64,000 nt of DNA from Halobacteriales archaeon QS_8_69_26 (GTDB taxonomy: Archaea > Halobacteriota > Halobacteria > Halobacteriales > SW-7-71-33), in the NCBI GenBank assembly GCA_003023195.1, contig PXRX01000027.1, positions 34,480 through 98,479 on the forward strand. Reading direction: 5' to 3'. Shown here one piece after another: positions 43,895-52,459 of the stretch. The notes beneath the pieces are model-generated. The model saw only the letters and a program-made list of their open reading frames with translations. It was not told the DNA's origin and made no database searches. A program made the translations under genes and the position numbers. Each line of letters opens with the position of its first letter. Within the stretch, counting starts at the first letter, position 1.

Positions 43895-46800
43895 TCAGGC
43901 CCGGTCGCTCCCGACGGGGCCGGCGTCGAACACCACCGACATGAGTTCCTTCTGTGACTTCCGGAGGTGGTTGTGCAGCGTCGCGGAGGTGATCCCCATC
44001 GAGTCCGCGACCTCCTCGGCGGTCGCCTCGCGGGGCCACTCGAAGTACCCCGAGAGGTAGGCCGTCCGGAGCGCCATCAGCCGTCGCTCGGTGAGCCGTT
44101 CCTCCAGGCTCTCGCGCAGGTCCGCCGCCGTGCGGACGGGACGGTCCAGGTCCCGCGTGGCGACCAGTTCGGCCCGGTCGAGCAGCGACGCGATGCGGTC
44201 GACGACCCCGCGGGCGTCGACCGACTGGGGAACCTCGACGGTGAGGTGGGTCGTACCGTTGGTGGCGACCGCCTCGGTCACCGCCGCCCCGGCGTCCAGG
44301 GCGGTCCGGATGGAGGACCTGCCGGTCGAGTCCAGCTCGACGCGACCCCCGTTCTCCGTCTCGCTGAGCACCCGGGCGTCCGCGAGGCCCTCGAACCTGT
44401 CGATCATCCCGGCCAGCGCGGCCGGCGAGGCACCCTCGACCGAGACGTACAGCAGGGAGTTCTCGTCCTCGTGGACGGTGTAGCCGTCCAGGGCCACCGT
44501 ACAGTCGAGTTCGGCGGAGGCCTTCGCGAGGAAGGCGTCGTGGCTCTCGACGGTGAACTCCAGTTCGGTGACGGTGTCCGCGACCAGCAACTTGCGGTTC
44601 CCGATGGCGTTGAGGACGAACCCCACCGTCTCGCCGAGGGTGCGGAACCCGTCCTGTTCGCGCTCGCTGAACGCCGCCGGGCTGTCGGCGTAGACGACGA
44701 GGAGGCCGTAGACGGCGTCGCCGTGGACCAGCGGAACCGCGGCCGCCGAGCGGAAGCCCCGTTCCTCTGCGGCCGACCGCCACGGCTCGAACTCCGGCAC
44801 CTCGGCGACGTCCTCGACGACCTGCACCTCGCCGCTCCGGAGGGCCCGCCCGCCGGGGCCCTTCCCGGGCACGACGCCGTCGTCGGCCAGGTCGTCGAGG
44901 AACCCCTCGCCCTCACCCGCCGACGCCCGGGGAACGACCCGTTCCCCGTCGACGTCCCGCTCTCCGATCCACGCGAACCGGTAGAAGTCCGAGTCCGCCA
45001 GCCGTTCACAGACGGTCTCCTCGACGTCCGACCGTGAGGGGGCGTCGGACAGCACCCGGGTGGTGTTCAACAGGAGCTCGTTGATCCGGTTCAGCGTCGC
45101 CAGTTCGTCGCGCTGGCGCTGGCGTTCCCGCTCGCGCTCCTTGCGCTCGGTGATGTCGACGTAGATGCCGATGGACTCGACGGGCTCGGCCTCGTCGTCG
45201 AACGGGAGGCTCCGGAACAGGAAGTCCCGCTCCCCGTCGGCCGCCAGCCGCCTGACCTCGCGGTCGATCTCCGACAGGTTCCGGCCCAGGCGGTTGATCT
45301 CCCTGGCCCCCTCCTGCGCCTCCGTGTCCTCGGGGACCACGTACTCGTCGATGTCCTCGCCGACGACCTCCTCGGCGTCGTGGCCGAAGGTCCGCTCGAA
45401 CGCCGAGTTGACGTTGCGCACGATGGGGTCGTCGCCGTCGAACTCGGCGTGGACGACCGGCTCGGGGATCGACTCGAACAGCGTCGTGAACCGGTCGCGT
45501 TCCCGGCGGACCTCCCGCTCGCGTTCGATCCGGTCCAGGGCCGTCTCCACGTGGGCCGCCAGGATCGCCAGGGTGTCGAAGTCCTCGTCGGCGTACTCGT
45601 CGGCCCCCGGGTCCGCGGCACCGATCACGCCGTGGTCGCCAAGCGGGAACATCATCGCCCGGCCGATGTCGCTCTCGGTGTCGGGGTGGGCCTCGTTGAC
45701 GTCGATGGTGTCGGGTTCGCCCGCCCGGAATATCTCCCACTCGGGGTCGCCCTCGGCGAACTCGAGGTCCCCGGCATTGTGCCCCGTCGCCGGGACCAGT
45801 GCCCCCCGTTCCGGGTCGTGCAGCCAGCAGGCGGTGTGGTCCCAGCCGAGGATCTCGTGGGCCGCCTCGACCCCTCGCCGGCAGGCCTCCTGGGGCGTCC
45901 TGGCCCGCTGGATGACGTCGGTCGTCTCGTGGAGCGCCGCCAGGAGGTGTTCGCGCTCCTTGCGGTCGGTCACGTCGTTGACCACCACCTGGGCCGCCGG
46001 TTCGCCCTCGAAGACGACCGGCGCGACAGCCGCGACCGCAACCCGGTCGCCCTCGTCGCCGAACCGGAGTTCCGCGGGCGGGGCCACCTTGTCCTGTTCG
46101 ACCGTCCGCCGCACCGTCTCGACGGCCGGGCCGCGGTCCTCCGGGTGGACGAACGACCCGCCGTCCTCGCCGATGAGTTCCCCTGGACTGTCGGCGTCGA
46201 GGTAGTCCGCCGTGGCGGCGTTGCAGTAGCGGATCGTCGCGTCCCCGTCGAGGATCACGATCGGAACCGGGGCGTTCTCGACCAGGGTCCGGTACCGCTC
46301 CTTGCTGCGCCTGAACTCGCGTTCGCGCTCGATGCGGGCCAGGGCCGTCTCCACGTGGGCCGCCAGGATCGCCAGGGTGTCGAACGCCTCGTCGGCGTAC
46401 TCCTCCGCCTCCGGCGCCGCCGCACCGAGGGCGCCGTGATCGCCCAGGGGGAACAGCACGCCCACCGTCCCCTCGTCGATGTCCGGGCGGTCGCCGAGTT
46501 CGAGGACCCCGGGGTCGCCCTCCCGGAAGATTTCCCACTCCTCGTCGCCCTCGCCGAACCGCCGCCGGGTGGCCTCGTGGCCCGCGACCGGGACGAGTTC
46601 CGCCGCCGCCCGGTCGTGGCGCCAGCAGCCCACGACCGGCCAGTCGAGTATCTCGGTAGCCGCCTCGACCGCCCACCGGTACACCTCCTGGTCCGTCGTC
46701 GCCCGCTGGATGGCGTCGGTCGCCTCGTGGAGCGACGCCAGGAGGCGCTCGCGTTCCTCTCGCTCGGCCATCTGTCGGCCGACGCCCACGCGGTATCGGT

Positions 46801-47479
46801 CGCCGTTCTCGTCGGTGACCGTCCAGCCACGGTACTCGTAGGGAACCCGGTTGCCGTCGACGTCCAGCAGGTCGACCACCACCGGTTCGTCGTCGGCCAG
46901 GTCCTCCCAGCAGTCGGGATCGCGGTTGCCCGCGATGAACGACGACGGGTCCCGCCCGTCGACCTCGCGGTCGGTCCAGCCCAGGCTCCGCTCGATGGCG
47001 TCGTTGTACCGGACGTAGTCGCCGTCCTCGTCGACGACGAAGAACACGTCGTCGATGCCGTCGATGGCGGCCTCCACGACGGCGTGGTCGCTCCGACCTA
47101 CCTCCCGGACCGTCACGACGACCCGGTCCCCCGCCGGCGCGGCCGACAGCGTGACCTCGACCCGTTCGCCCCCGGCAGTCCGGAGCGACACCGCCCACTC
47201 CCAGGCGTCATCGGCCGCCCCGGGGTCGGGACGGCTCGCCTCCGCGACCCCCTGCAACGCCGCGCGTACCCGGTCGCGGTCGGCCTCGTCGACGTGGTTT
47301 CGCAACGGAACCCCCGAGAGCGTCGCCGGGTCGTCGGCCCCGACCAGGTCCGCGTAGGGGCCGTTGACCCGGTCGTGGACCCACCGGTCGCCGCCCGCCT
47401 CGCGGACCAGCACCGCCGCACCCTCCGTCGACGCCGCGAGGAATCCCTCCGCGATCGTCCCCGGTGCGTGTTCCGCCAT
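43895..47479 (-). CDS. Giant Bat-like regulator with PAS/GAF array and HTH_10
   Basis: 1194 aa. Order: poorly defined PAS-like start (1-130), PAS (135-250), GAF (255-395), PAS (400-515), GAF (520-655), PAS (660-780), GAF (800-955), bacterioopsin-activator domain, then HTH_10 at the end (TERRLMALRTAYLSGYFEWP). The two central PAS-GAF modules are internal duplicates: GAF 1 and 2 share AYD-type strings such as FDTLAILAAHVETAL. No LOV cysteine motif and no receiver, so its signal differs from that of Bat at 30065. ATG 47479 (MAEHAPGTIAEGF) is chosen over track start 47530. Cytoplasmic transcription regulator; target unknown. Confidence 0.9.
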   Translation of the reverse strand: MAEHAPGTIAEGFLAASTEGAAVLVREAGGDRWVHDRVNGPYADLVGADDPATLSGVPLRNHVDEADRDRVRAALQGVAEASRPDPGAADDAWEWAVSLRTAGGERVEVTLSAAPAGDRVVVTVREVGRSDHAVVEAAIDGIDDVFFVVDEDGDYVRYNDAIERSLGWTDREVDGRDPSSFIAGNRDPDCWEDLADDEPVVVDLLDVDGNRVPYEYRGWTVTDENGDRYRVGVGRQMAEREERERLLASLHEATDAIQRATTDQEVYRWAVEAATEILDWPVVGCWRHDRAAAELVPVAGHEATRRRFGEGDEEWEIFREGDPGVLELGDRPDIDEGTVGVLFPLGDHGALGAAAPEAEEYADEAFDTLAILAAHVETALARIEREREFRRSKERYRTLVENAPVPIVILDGDATIRYCNAATADYLDADSPGELIGEDGGSFVHPEDRGPAVETVRRTVEQDKVAPPAELRFGDEGDRVAVAAVAPVVFEGEPAAQVVVNDVTDRKEREHLLAALHETTDVIQRARTPQEACRRGVEAAHEILGWDHTACWLHDPERGALVPATGHNAGDLEFAEGDPEWEIFRAGEPDTIDVNEAHPDTESDIGRAMMFPLGDHGVIGAADPGADEYADEDFDTLAILAAHVETALDRIEREREVRRERDRFTTLFESIPEPVVHAEFDGDDPIVRNVNSAFERTFGHDAEEVVGEDIDEYVVPEDTEAQEGAREINRLGRNLSEIDREVRRLAADGERDFLFRSLPFDDEAEPVESIGIYVDITERKERERERQRQRDELATLNRINELLLNTTRVLSDAPSRSDVEETVCERLADSDFYRFAWIGERDVDGERVVPRASAGEGEGFLDDLADDGVVPGKGPGGRALRSGEVQVVEDVAEVPEFEPWRSAAEERGFRSAAAVPLVHGDAVYGLLVVYADSPAAFSEREQDGFRTLGETVGFVLNAIGNRKLLVADTVTELEFTVESHDAFLAKASAELDCTVALDGYTVHEDENSLLYVSVEGASPAALAGMIDRFEGLADARVLSETENGGRVELDSTGRSSIRTALDAGAAVTEAVATNGTTHLTVEVPQSVDARGVVDRIASLLDRAELVATRDLDRPVRTAADLRESLEERLTERRLMALRTAYLSGYFEWPREATAEEVADSMGITSATLHNHLRKSQKELMSVVFDAGPVGSDRA

Positions 47480-47615
47480 TGCCCCTACTCCGTCGGTTCG
47501 GAGCCTTAACACTTTGGTGGGCGGTAGCACTGGGCGGACGGCGCCCCCGGTCCGGCGGGATCCGATCCCGGACGGAGGGACGGTCCCCGTCGCTCACCGA
47601 CGACGGCAGAAGCGG

Positions 47616-48590
47616 TCAGGGGGCGAGGGCCTCCAGCGTGCGGTCGAGGACGGCGTCGTCGGCACCGACCGGGGGCACGAGAACCGCCTCGTCCACCGGA
47701 TTGGTGTCCAGCAGGTCCGCCAGCTGGTCGCGGGCCTTCGCCGGCGTCCCGGCGACCGACAGCCCCTCGACCATCGCGTCGGTGACCGCCGCCCGGGCGG
47801 CCTCGCGGTCCCCCGACCGCCAGTGCTCGGCCACCTCGGCCGCGGCCCCGGGGAACCGCCGGGCCGCCGCCCGCTCGTAGGCCTCGGCGCTCCCGACGTA
47901 GTACGCGAGGTGGCCGCGGACCGCCGCCCGCGCACTCTCGGCGTCGTCGGCGACCGCCGCCGGGGCGTACGGCGCCACCCGGATCTCCTCCGGATCGCGC
48001 CCGGCCTCGCGGGCCGCGTCGGCCACCGTCTCGAAGGCCTCGCCCAGGTCCGCGAACGGGACGTTGTGCGGGAGCCAGCCGTCCGCCACCCGCCCGGTCG
48101 CCCGGCGGTTGGCCGGGCCGAGGGCGGCGTTGTACACCGGCACGTCCGCGTCGAGCGCCGGGAAGTCCGCCACGTCGAACACCTCGCCCTCGTACTCGAC
48201 CCGGCCCTCGCCGGCGGTGTACGCCTCGACCAGTTCGATCGCCTCGTGTGTCCGCCGGACCGGCGACTCGAAGCCCATCCCGTGGAGGTCCTCGACGGCC
48301 TTCGGGGTGCTCGTCCCCACCCCGAGGCGGACCCGGTCGCCGGCGACGCGGGACAGCGAGGCGACGGCCATCGCCAGCACCGCCGGCGTCCGCGAGTAGA
48401 CGTTGACGATGGCCGTGCCAAGGTCCACCTCGTCGGTCCCGTGGGCCAGTTCGGTCAACTGGACGAACGAGTGCTCGCCCCACAGTTCGCTGACCCACAC
48501 CGAGTCGTAGCCGAGATCCTCCGCCCTGGTCGCCAGTTCGACCGCCCGCTCCGGCCCGTCCTCCGGGAGCAGAAACCCCGTCTCGCTCAT
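47616..48590 (-). CDS. F420-dependent LLM-class oxidoreductase
   Basis: 324 aa luciferase-like TIM barrel, start ATG 48590 (MSETGFLLPEDGPERAVELA). Features of the F420 branch: LGYDSVWVSELWGEHSF, GTAIVNVYSRTPAVLAMAVAS, RLGVGTSTPKAVEDLHGM and AALGPANRRATGRVADGW. Related to methylene-tetrahydromethanopterin reductase, a cofactor role that haloarchaea do not need in methanogenic form, so the substrate is unknown. Cytoplasmic; no clear operon. Confidence 0.88.
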   Translation of the reverse strand: MSETGFLLPEDGPERAVELATRAEDLGYDSVWVSELWGEHSFVQLTELAHGTDEVDLGTAIVNVYSRTPAVLAMAVASLSRVAGDRVRLGVGTSTPKAVEDLHGMGFESPVRRTHEAIELVEAYTAGEGRVEYEGEVFDVADFPALDADVPVYNAALGPANRRATGRVADGWLPHNVPFADLGEAFETVADAAREAGRDPEEIRVAPYAPAAVADDAESARAAVRGHLAYYVGSAEAYERAAARRFPGAAAEVAEHWRSGDREAARAAVTDAMVEGLSVAGTPAKARDQLADLLDTNPVDEAVLVPPVGADDAVLDRTLEALAP

Positions 48591-48704
48591 ACCCCCACAC
48601 CGCACCCGGCGGCCTTAACCCTGGGGTGGATCGCGGCCTCTCGATGAGGGGGAACCCGGCTCAGTGACGGCCGTGACGGGGAACCCGACCCCCTACCGAC
48701 GGTG

Positions 48705-48990
48705 GTCGTCCCCACGGCGCGCGGGACGCGCCGCCAGGCGCGTCCTCGCGCGAGGAGGGGCGAGCATCGAACCCCGACCGCAGGGAGGGGTGAGACGCGC
48801 AGACGGTTGGGGAGGATCGAGGTCCCCGCTGGGCGGGACTGGAAGGGGCCGCCCCGTTCGCGCCGCAGGGGAGTCGCCGAGCGGGCAAGTATCTCGACCG
48901 CAGGGAGAGATATCCCGCTCGGCGGCCGCGAACGGGGCGGGGGCTTCCGGGGCGGCCGCGAACGGGGCGGGGGCTTCCGGGGCGGCCGGT
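48705..48990. repeat. Dispersed element family A copy 4 with long hairpin
   Basis: Mosaic including CGACCGCAGGGAGGGGTGAG, GGTTGGGGAGGATCGAGGTC and GGCGGGACTGGAAGGGGCC, then the hairpin at 48876-48923 (GCCGAGCGGG...TATCTC/GAGATA...CCCGCTCGGC). It ends in two direct copies of GCGAACGGGGCGGGGGCTTC (48926-48985). The gap 48591-49097 has no other gene. Confidence 0.8.
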
Positions 48991-49097
48991 CGCGGTCGTC
49001 GGCACCGGTTGCGATCGACGTGGTGTCGACCGGCGAGAGCGAGGAGCGTCTTCACGCTGCCGCACGAAAACGAGGTCGGCCGGGAGGGCCGGGCGAC

Positions 49098-49310
49098 CTA
49101 CGTGGCCTCCGCCGAGACCTCCGCACCGTCGATGGCGTCGTCGAGTCCGTCCCGGGCGACCTCCGAACCCGTCTCCTCGATCGATGCCTCCGAGTCGCCG
49201 ACGGGGTCGTGTGACGGCGTCTCGACCTGCCGGGACTCCGTCACCGTCCCCTCGTCGGCGACGTCGAGAACGATGTCCCCGAGGTCGTCGGTCGTCGTGG
49301 CCTCGGACAT
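49098..49310 (-). CDS. Small acidic haloarchaeal protein
   Basis: 70 aa, very acidic, start MSEATTTDDLGDIVLDVADE. No cysteines or membrane segments. It looks like one of the conserved short acidic haloarchaeal proteins, but I cannot name a family. The ordered N-terminal half (DLGDIVLDVADEGTVTESRQ) and loose C-terminal half suggest a small DNA- or protein-binding partner. Divergent from the lipoprotein at 49470. Confidence 0.55.
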   Translation of the reverse strand: MSEATTTDDLGDIVLDVADEGTVTESRQVETPSHDPVGDSEASIEETGSEVARDGLDDAIDGAEVSAEAT

Positions 49311-49469
49311 GGCCGGCAGTTGGTAGCCCGTCGATCCCAGTTATGCGTTTCTCCGTCCGCGACGGCCTCCCTGGGGGTTCCGGGCCGATCCGGTCCGGGA
49401 GCGGCCGGGTCCCTCGCTCCCACCGCCCGCTCCACAAAACACTTGTCAGCGTGTGCGAATCCGCGGAGT

Positions 49470-50285
49470 ATGCGCCGCGGGATCGTCCTCGCGCTCGCGG
49501 TCTCGCTGGCGGTCACCGGGTGCGCCGGATCGCCGACTGCCTCGCCCTCCGAACCCCAGGCGGAGCCGGGGCCGACGACCGCCCCGGGCACCGCGACCGA
49601 CCCGGCGGCGGATCCCGGCGACCCGTCAGGGACGACGGCCACCTCGACAGATCCGGGGACGCCGACCCCGACCGACACTGGGACGCCGACCTCGACCGGG
49701 TCCGTCGAGTACGTCGTCGCCGCCGGCGAGATCCCCGAGGAGATCGGATCCCTGGAGGTCACGCTCAAGGCCGTCTTCGTCAACAACGCGACCGACTTCC
49801 GGCGGCACCGCTGCTGGGACGACACCTACCGCGGCCCCTACAAGCCGACCATCACGCCGATCCAGCCGCCGGTCCGCGGCTGTTACAATGCTGGATCTGT
49901 CACGGTCGACCTGACCGAACTCGACGGACCGGAGCCGCTCGGGCCGTTCGACGCACCCGCGACGTTCTCCGCGGGACACGGCTTCGTCGTCACCGAGGCG
50001 TCCGCCGAGTACCGTAACGGGTCGCGGGTGGGGTCGATCAAGGGAGCCGGCGGCATCCGCGTCAACGTCGTGGAGGGCCCCCAGGACGGCCGGTACCACG
50101 TCGAGTTCGCGGTCGAGACCTACCGGGACCGCCCGTACCGGTACTGGCTGATCCCGGACGTGTCCCACGTACAGGACCGGAACGCGACCGACGAGGGGTC
50201 GGACCGGAGCGCCCCGGAACCGGCGGTCGGACGGAATCCCGAGGATCGTCCGTGGACGGGATCCTTAACCTCCCGGAGTTCCTAG
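49470..50285 (+). CDS. Predicted lipoprotein with Thr/Pro-rich linker
   Basis: 271 aa. Signal peptide with lipobox (LALAVSLAVTGC), then a 55-residue T/P/D linker (DPGTPTPTDTGTPTSTG) of the kind that is O-glycosylated and spans the S-layer. The globular domain (about 80-240) has VEYVVAAGEIPEEIGSLEVTL, two Cys (RHRCWDD, VRGCYNA) that could pair, and a beta-rich end. Not recognised. The last about 10 codons overlap the promoter of msrA, which starts 9 nt after the stop. Confidence 0.7.
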   Translation: MRRGIVLALAVSLAVTGCAGSPTASPSEPQAEPGPTTAPGTATDPAADPGDPSGTTATSTDPGTPTPTDTGTPTSTGSVEYVVAAGEIPEEIGSLEVTLKAVFVNNATDFRRHRCWDDTYRGPYKPTITPIQPPVRGCYNAGSVTVDLTELDGPEPLGPFDAPATFSAGHGFVVTEASAEYRNGSRVGSIKGAGGIRVNVVEGPQDGRYHVEFAVETYRDRPYRYWLIPDVSHVQDRNATDEGSDRSAPEPAVGRNPEDRPWTGSLTSRSS

Positions 50286-50293
50286 AACGGTCC

Positions 50294-50839
50294 ATGACAG
50301 ACGAGACGCGAGCGGCCACCCTCGCGGGGGGCTGTTTCTGGTGCATCGAGGCCGCGTTCGAGGAACTGACCGGCGTCCGGGACACCACCTCCGGCTACAC
50401 CGGCGGCAACGTCGAGGACCCCACCTACCGGGAAGTCTGCTCCGGGTCGACCGGCCACGCCGAGGCCGTCCTCGTCGAGTACGACCCCGACGAACTGGCC
50501 TACGAGGACCTGCTGCAAGTCTTCTTCACGATCCACGACCCCACGCAACTGAACCGCCAGGGACCCGACGTCGGCACCCAGTACCGCTCGGCGATCTTCT
50601 CCCACGACGAGGAACAGCACCGGACCGCCGAGCGGTTCGTCGGGGAACTCGAAGCCGAGGGGGCCTACGACGACGGGATCGTCACCGAGATAGCGCCCCT
50701 GGAGGAGTTCTACGAGGCCGAGGAGAAACACCAGAACTACTACGACAAGAATCCCGACGACCGCTACTGCCAGTTCCACGCCGAACCGAAGGTGAAGAAG
50801 GTCCGCGAGAAGTTCGAGAGCGAGACGCGGACCGCCTAG
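50294..50839 (+). CDS. msrA: Peptide methionine-S-sulfoxide reductase MsrA
   Basis: 181 aa. Repairs methionine-S-sulfoxide in proteins using the catalytic Cys of GGCFWCIEAAFEEL; the second Cys of GGCFWC plus EVCSGSTGHAEAV are also conserved. DVGTQYRSAIF and EKHQNYYDKNP are typical, and no MsrB domain is attached. A late Cys (DRYCQFH) may resolve the disulphide. ATG 50294 is preferred; the track start lies inside the lipoprotein frame. A TATA-like CCTTAACC precedes it. Confidence 0.95.
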   Translation: MTDETRAATLAGGCFWCIEAAFEELTGVRDTTSGYTGGNVEDPTYREVCSGSTGHAEAVLVEYDPDELAYEDLLQVFFTIHDPTQLNRQGPDVGTQYRSAIFSHDEEQHRTAERFVGELEAEGAYDDGIVTEIAPLEEFYEAEEKHQNYYDKNPDDRYCQFHAEPKVKKVREKFESETRTA

Positions 50840-50881
50840 AGAGCGGGATTTTGAAGGGTCCGACGCCCGATCCCCGCATCA

Positions 50882-51592
50882 ATGGGTCGGGTCGAGGACC
50901 TGGACCGGTTGTACGCGCTGCTGGACCGTCTCGAAGAGCGGGTCGGCGGGAAGCGGAGGCTCGGGGACTGTACCGGACACATGGACTGGCCGGAGCGGGG
51001 CGTGTACTTCTTCTTCGCCCCCGACGAGCGACGGGAAGACGGTGACAACCTCCGACTGACCCGTGTCGGCACCCACGCCGTCTCGGCGGGGAGCAGCACG
51101 TCGATGTGGAACCGCCTGCGCGCCCACCGCGGGAACAACAGGGGAACCTTCGAGGGAGCGGGCAACCACCGCGGGTCGGTGTTCCGAAAGCGCGTCGGGG
51201 AGGCGATCATCGCCCGCGACGGACTCCAGGACGTCTACCCCCAGTGGGGCGAGGGGAGCAGCGCGGACCGCGAGGTCCGCCTGAAGGAGGTGGGACTCGA
51301 ACGCCGGGTGAGCGACTACATCGGGGACCTCCCCTTCATCTGGGTCCGGGTGGACGACCCCCCGGGACCCGACAGTGACCGCGCGTACCTCGAACGCAAC
51401 GCGATCGCCCTCGCGAGCAACTACTGGCGGGACCCGGTCGACCCGCGAACCGGCCACTGGCTCGGGAACCACAGCGGCGTGGCCACGATCCGCCGGTCGG
51501 GACTGTGGAACAGCGACCACGTCGACGAGGAGTACGACCCCGCGTTTCTCGACCGCCTGGCGGAGAAGGTCCCGGAGACGACGCCGCCCTGA
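50882..51592 (+). CDS. GIY-YIG-related protein of unknown function
   Basis: 236 aa, not in a named family I know. The core RGVYFFFAPDE ... RLTRVGTHAV ... MWNRLRAHRGN follows the GIY-YIG pattern (GVY for GIY, RVGTH for YIG, then the conserved Arg), so a divergent nuclease domain of about 100 residues at the N-terminus is inferred. A conserved-looking end (RNAIALASNYW, GHWLGNHSGVATIRRSGLWN) contains His and Asn that could complete an active site. It lies 42 nt after msrA on the same strand. Could be a DNA-repair or defence nuclease. Confidence 0.6.
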   Translation: MGRVEDLDRLYALLDRLEERVGGKRRLGDCTGHMDWPERGVYFFFAPDERREDGDNLRLTRVGTHAVSAGSSTSMWNRLRAHRGNNRGTFEGAGNHRGSVFRKRVGEAIIARDGLQDVYPQWGEGSSADREVRLKEVGLERRVSDYIGDLPFIWVRVDDPPGPDSDRAYLERNAIALASNYWRDPVDPRTGHWLGNHSGVATIRRSGLWNSDHVDEEYDPAFLDRLAEKVPETTPP

Positions 51593-51612
51593 CGGTCGGT
51601 GACCGGGGCGGC

Positions 51613-52332
51613 TCAGAGGAACTCGATGTTCCGGGTCCCGTTGGTCACGTGGACCTCGTGGGTCATCGTGTCCGTTCCGGACTGGTCGACCAGGCCCCAG
51701 TAGGTGCCGGCGATCTCGTCGGGGTCGAGGTAGTCGTCCTCGTCGGCGTCGGCCGGGATCCCCTCCGGTGGCCGGATCCCGCCGTCGATCACGACGTGGG
51801 CGACGTGGACGCCCTCGGGGCCGAGTTCGCTCGCCATCGACTGAGCCATTCCGCGGGCGGCGAACTTGGCGGCCGAGAAGCCGACGGCACCGCCACGGCC
51901 ACGGACCGCGGAGGTGGCGCCGGTGAACAGTATGGTTCCGCCGCCGTTCTCGACCATGTCGCCGGCGGCCTCCTGCGAGCAGACGAACGCGCCCCGCCCG
52001 TTGACGGCCCAGGCGCGCTCGAACTCCCCGAGGCTGCTCTCCAGCAGGCCGCTCCAGGCGCCCGCGGAGGCGTGGTTGACGAGGACGTCGACCGGTCCGA
52101 AGGCCTTCCGGACCCGGGCGAACCCGTCGTGGATCGCGGCCGGGTCGGCGAGGTCGGTCCGGACCGCGACGGCGTCGGCGCCGCGGATCCCCTGGAGGTC
52201 GTCGGCCAGGTCCTCGATGTAGTCCCCGCTCCGGGCGAACAGGCCGACCTGGCAGCCCTCGCGGGCGAACTTGCGTGCGATCGACTCCCCGAGGCCGGGG
52301 CCGACCCCGGCGACGACGGCGGTTCGGGACAT
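51613..52332 (-). CDS. Short-chain dehydrogenase/reductase lacking the catalytic Tyr
   Basis: 239 aa Rossmann protein, start ATG 52332 (MSRTAVVAGVGPGLGESIAR), with the cofactor loop GVGPGLGES and NHASAG. In the active-site segment GGAVGFSAAKFAARGM the YxxxK tyrosine is Phe. The same substitution occurs, as I recall, in a bacterial SDR subfamily, so it is probably inherited rather than a defect. The HVVIDGGIRPPEG C-terminus is also of that subfamily. Function unknown. Divergent from rpiA across palindrome copy 5. Confidence 0.85.
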   Translation of the reverse strand: MSRTAVVAGVGPGLGESIARKFAREGCQVGLFARSGDYIEDLADDLQGIRGADAVAVRTDLADPAAIHDGFARVRKAFGPVDVLVNHASAGAWSGLLESSLGEFERAWAVNGRGAFVCSQEAAGDMVENGGGTILFTGATSAVRGRGGAVGFSAAKFAARGMAQSMASELGPEGVHVAHVVIDGGIRPPEGIPADADEDDYLDPDEIAGTYWGLVDQSGTDTMTHEVHVTNGTRNIEFL

Positions 52333-52379
52333 ACCCCGACGGACGTGGGGAGCGGACAAGCCCTTTTGGGAACGGTTCG

Positions 52380-52399
52380 TTACAGTAACGATACTGTAA
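52380..52399. promoter_or_regulatory. 20-bp palindrome, copy 5
   Basis: TTACAGTA-ACGA-TACTGTAA in the divergent region between the SDR (start 52332, 47 nt away) and rpiA (start 52460, 60 nt away). Confidence 0.75.
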
Positions 52400-52459
52400 T
52401 TGATCGGGTCGATCCGCCCCCGGTGGAAGACTTTTCCCCCGCCGGCGAGAGCGACCGGC

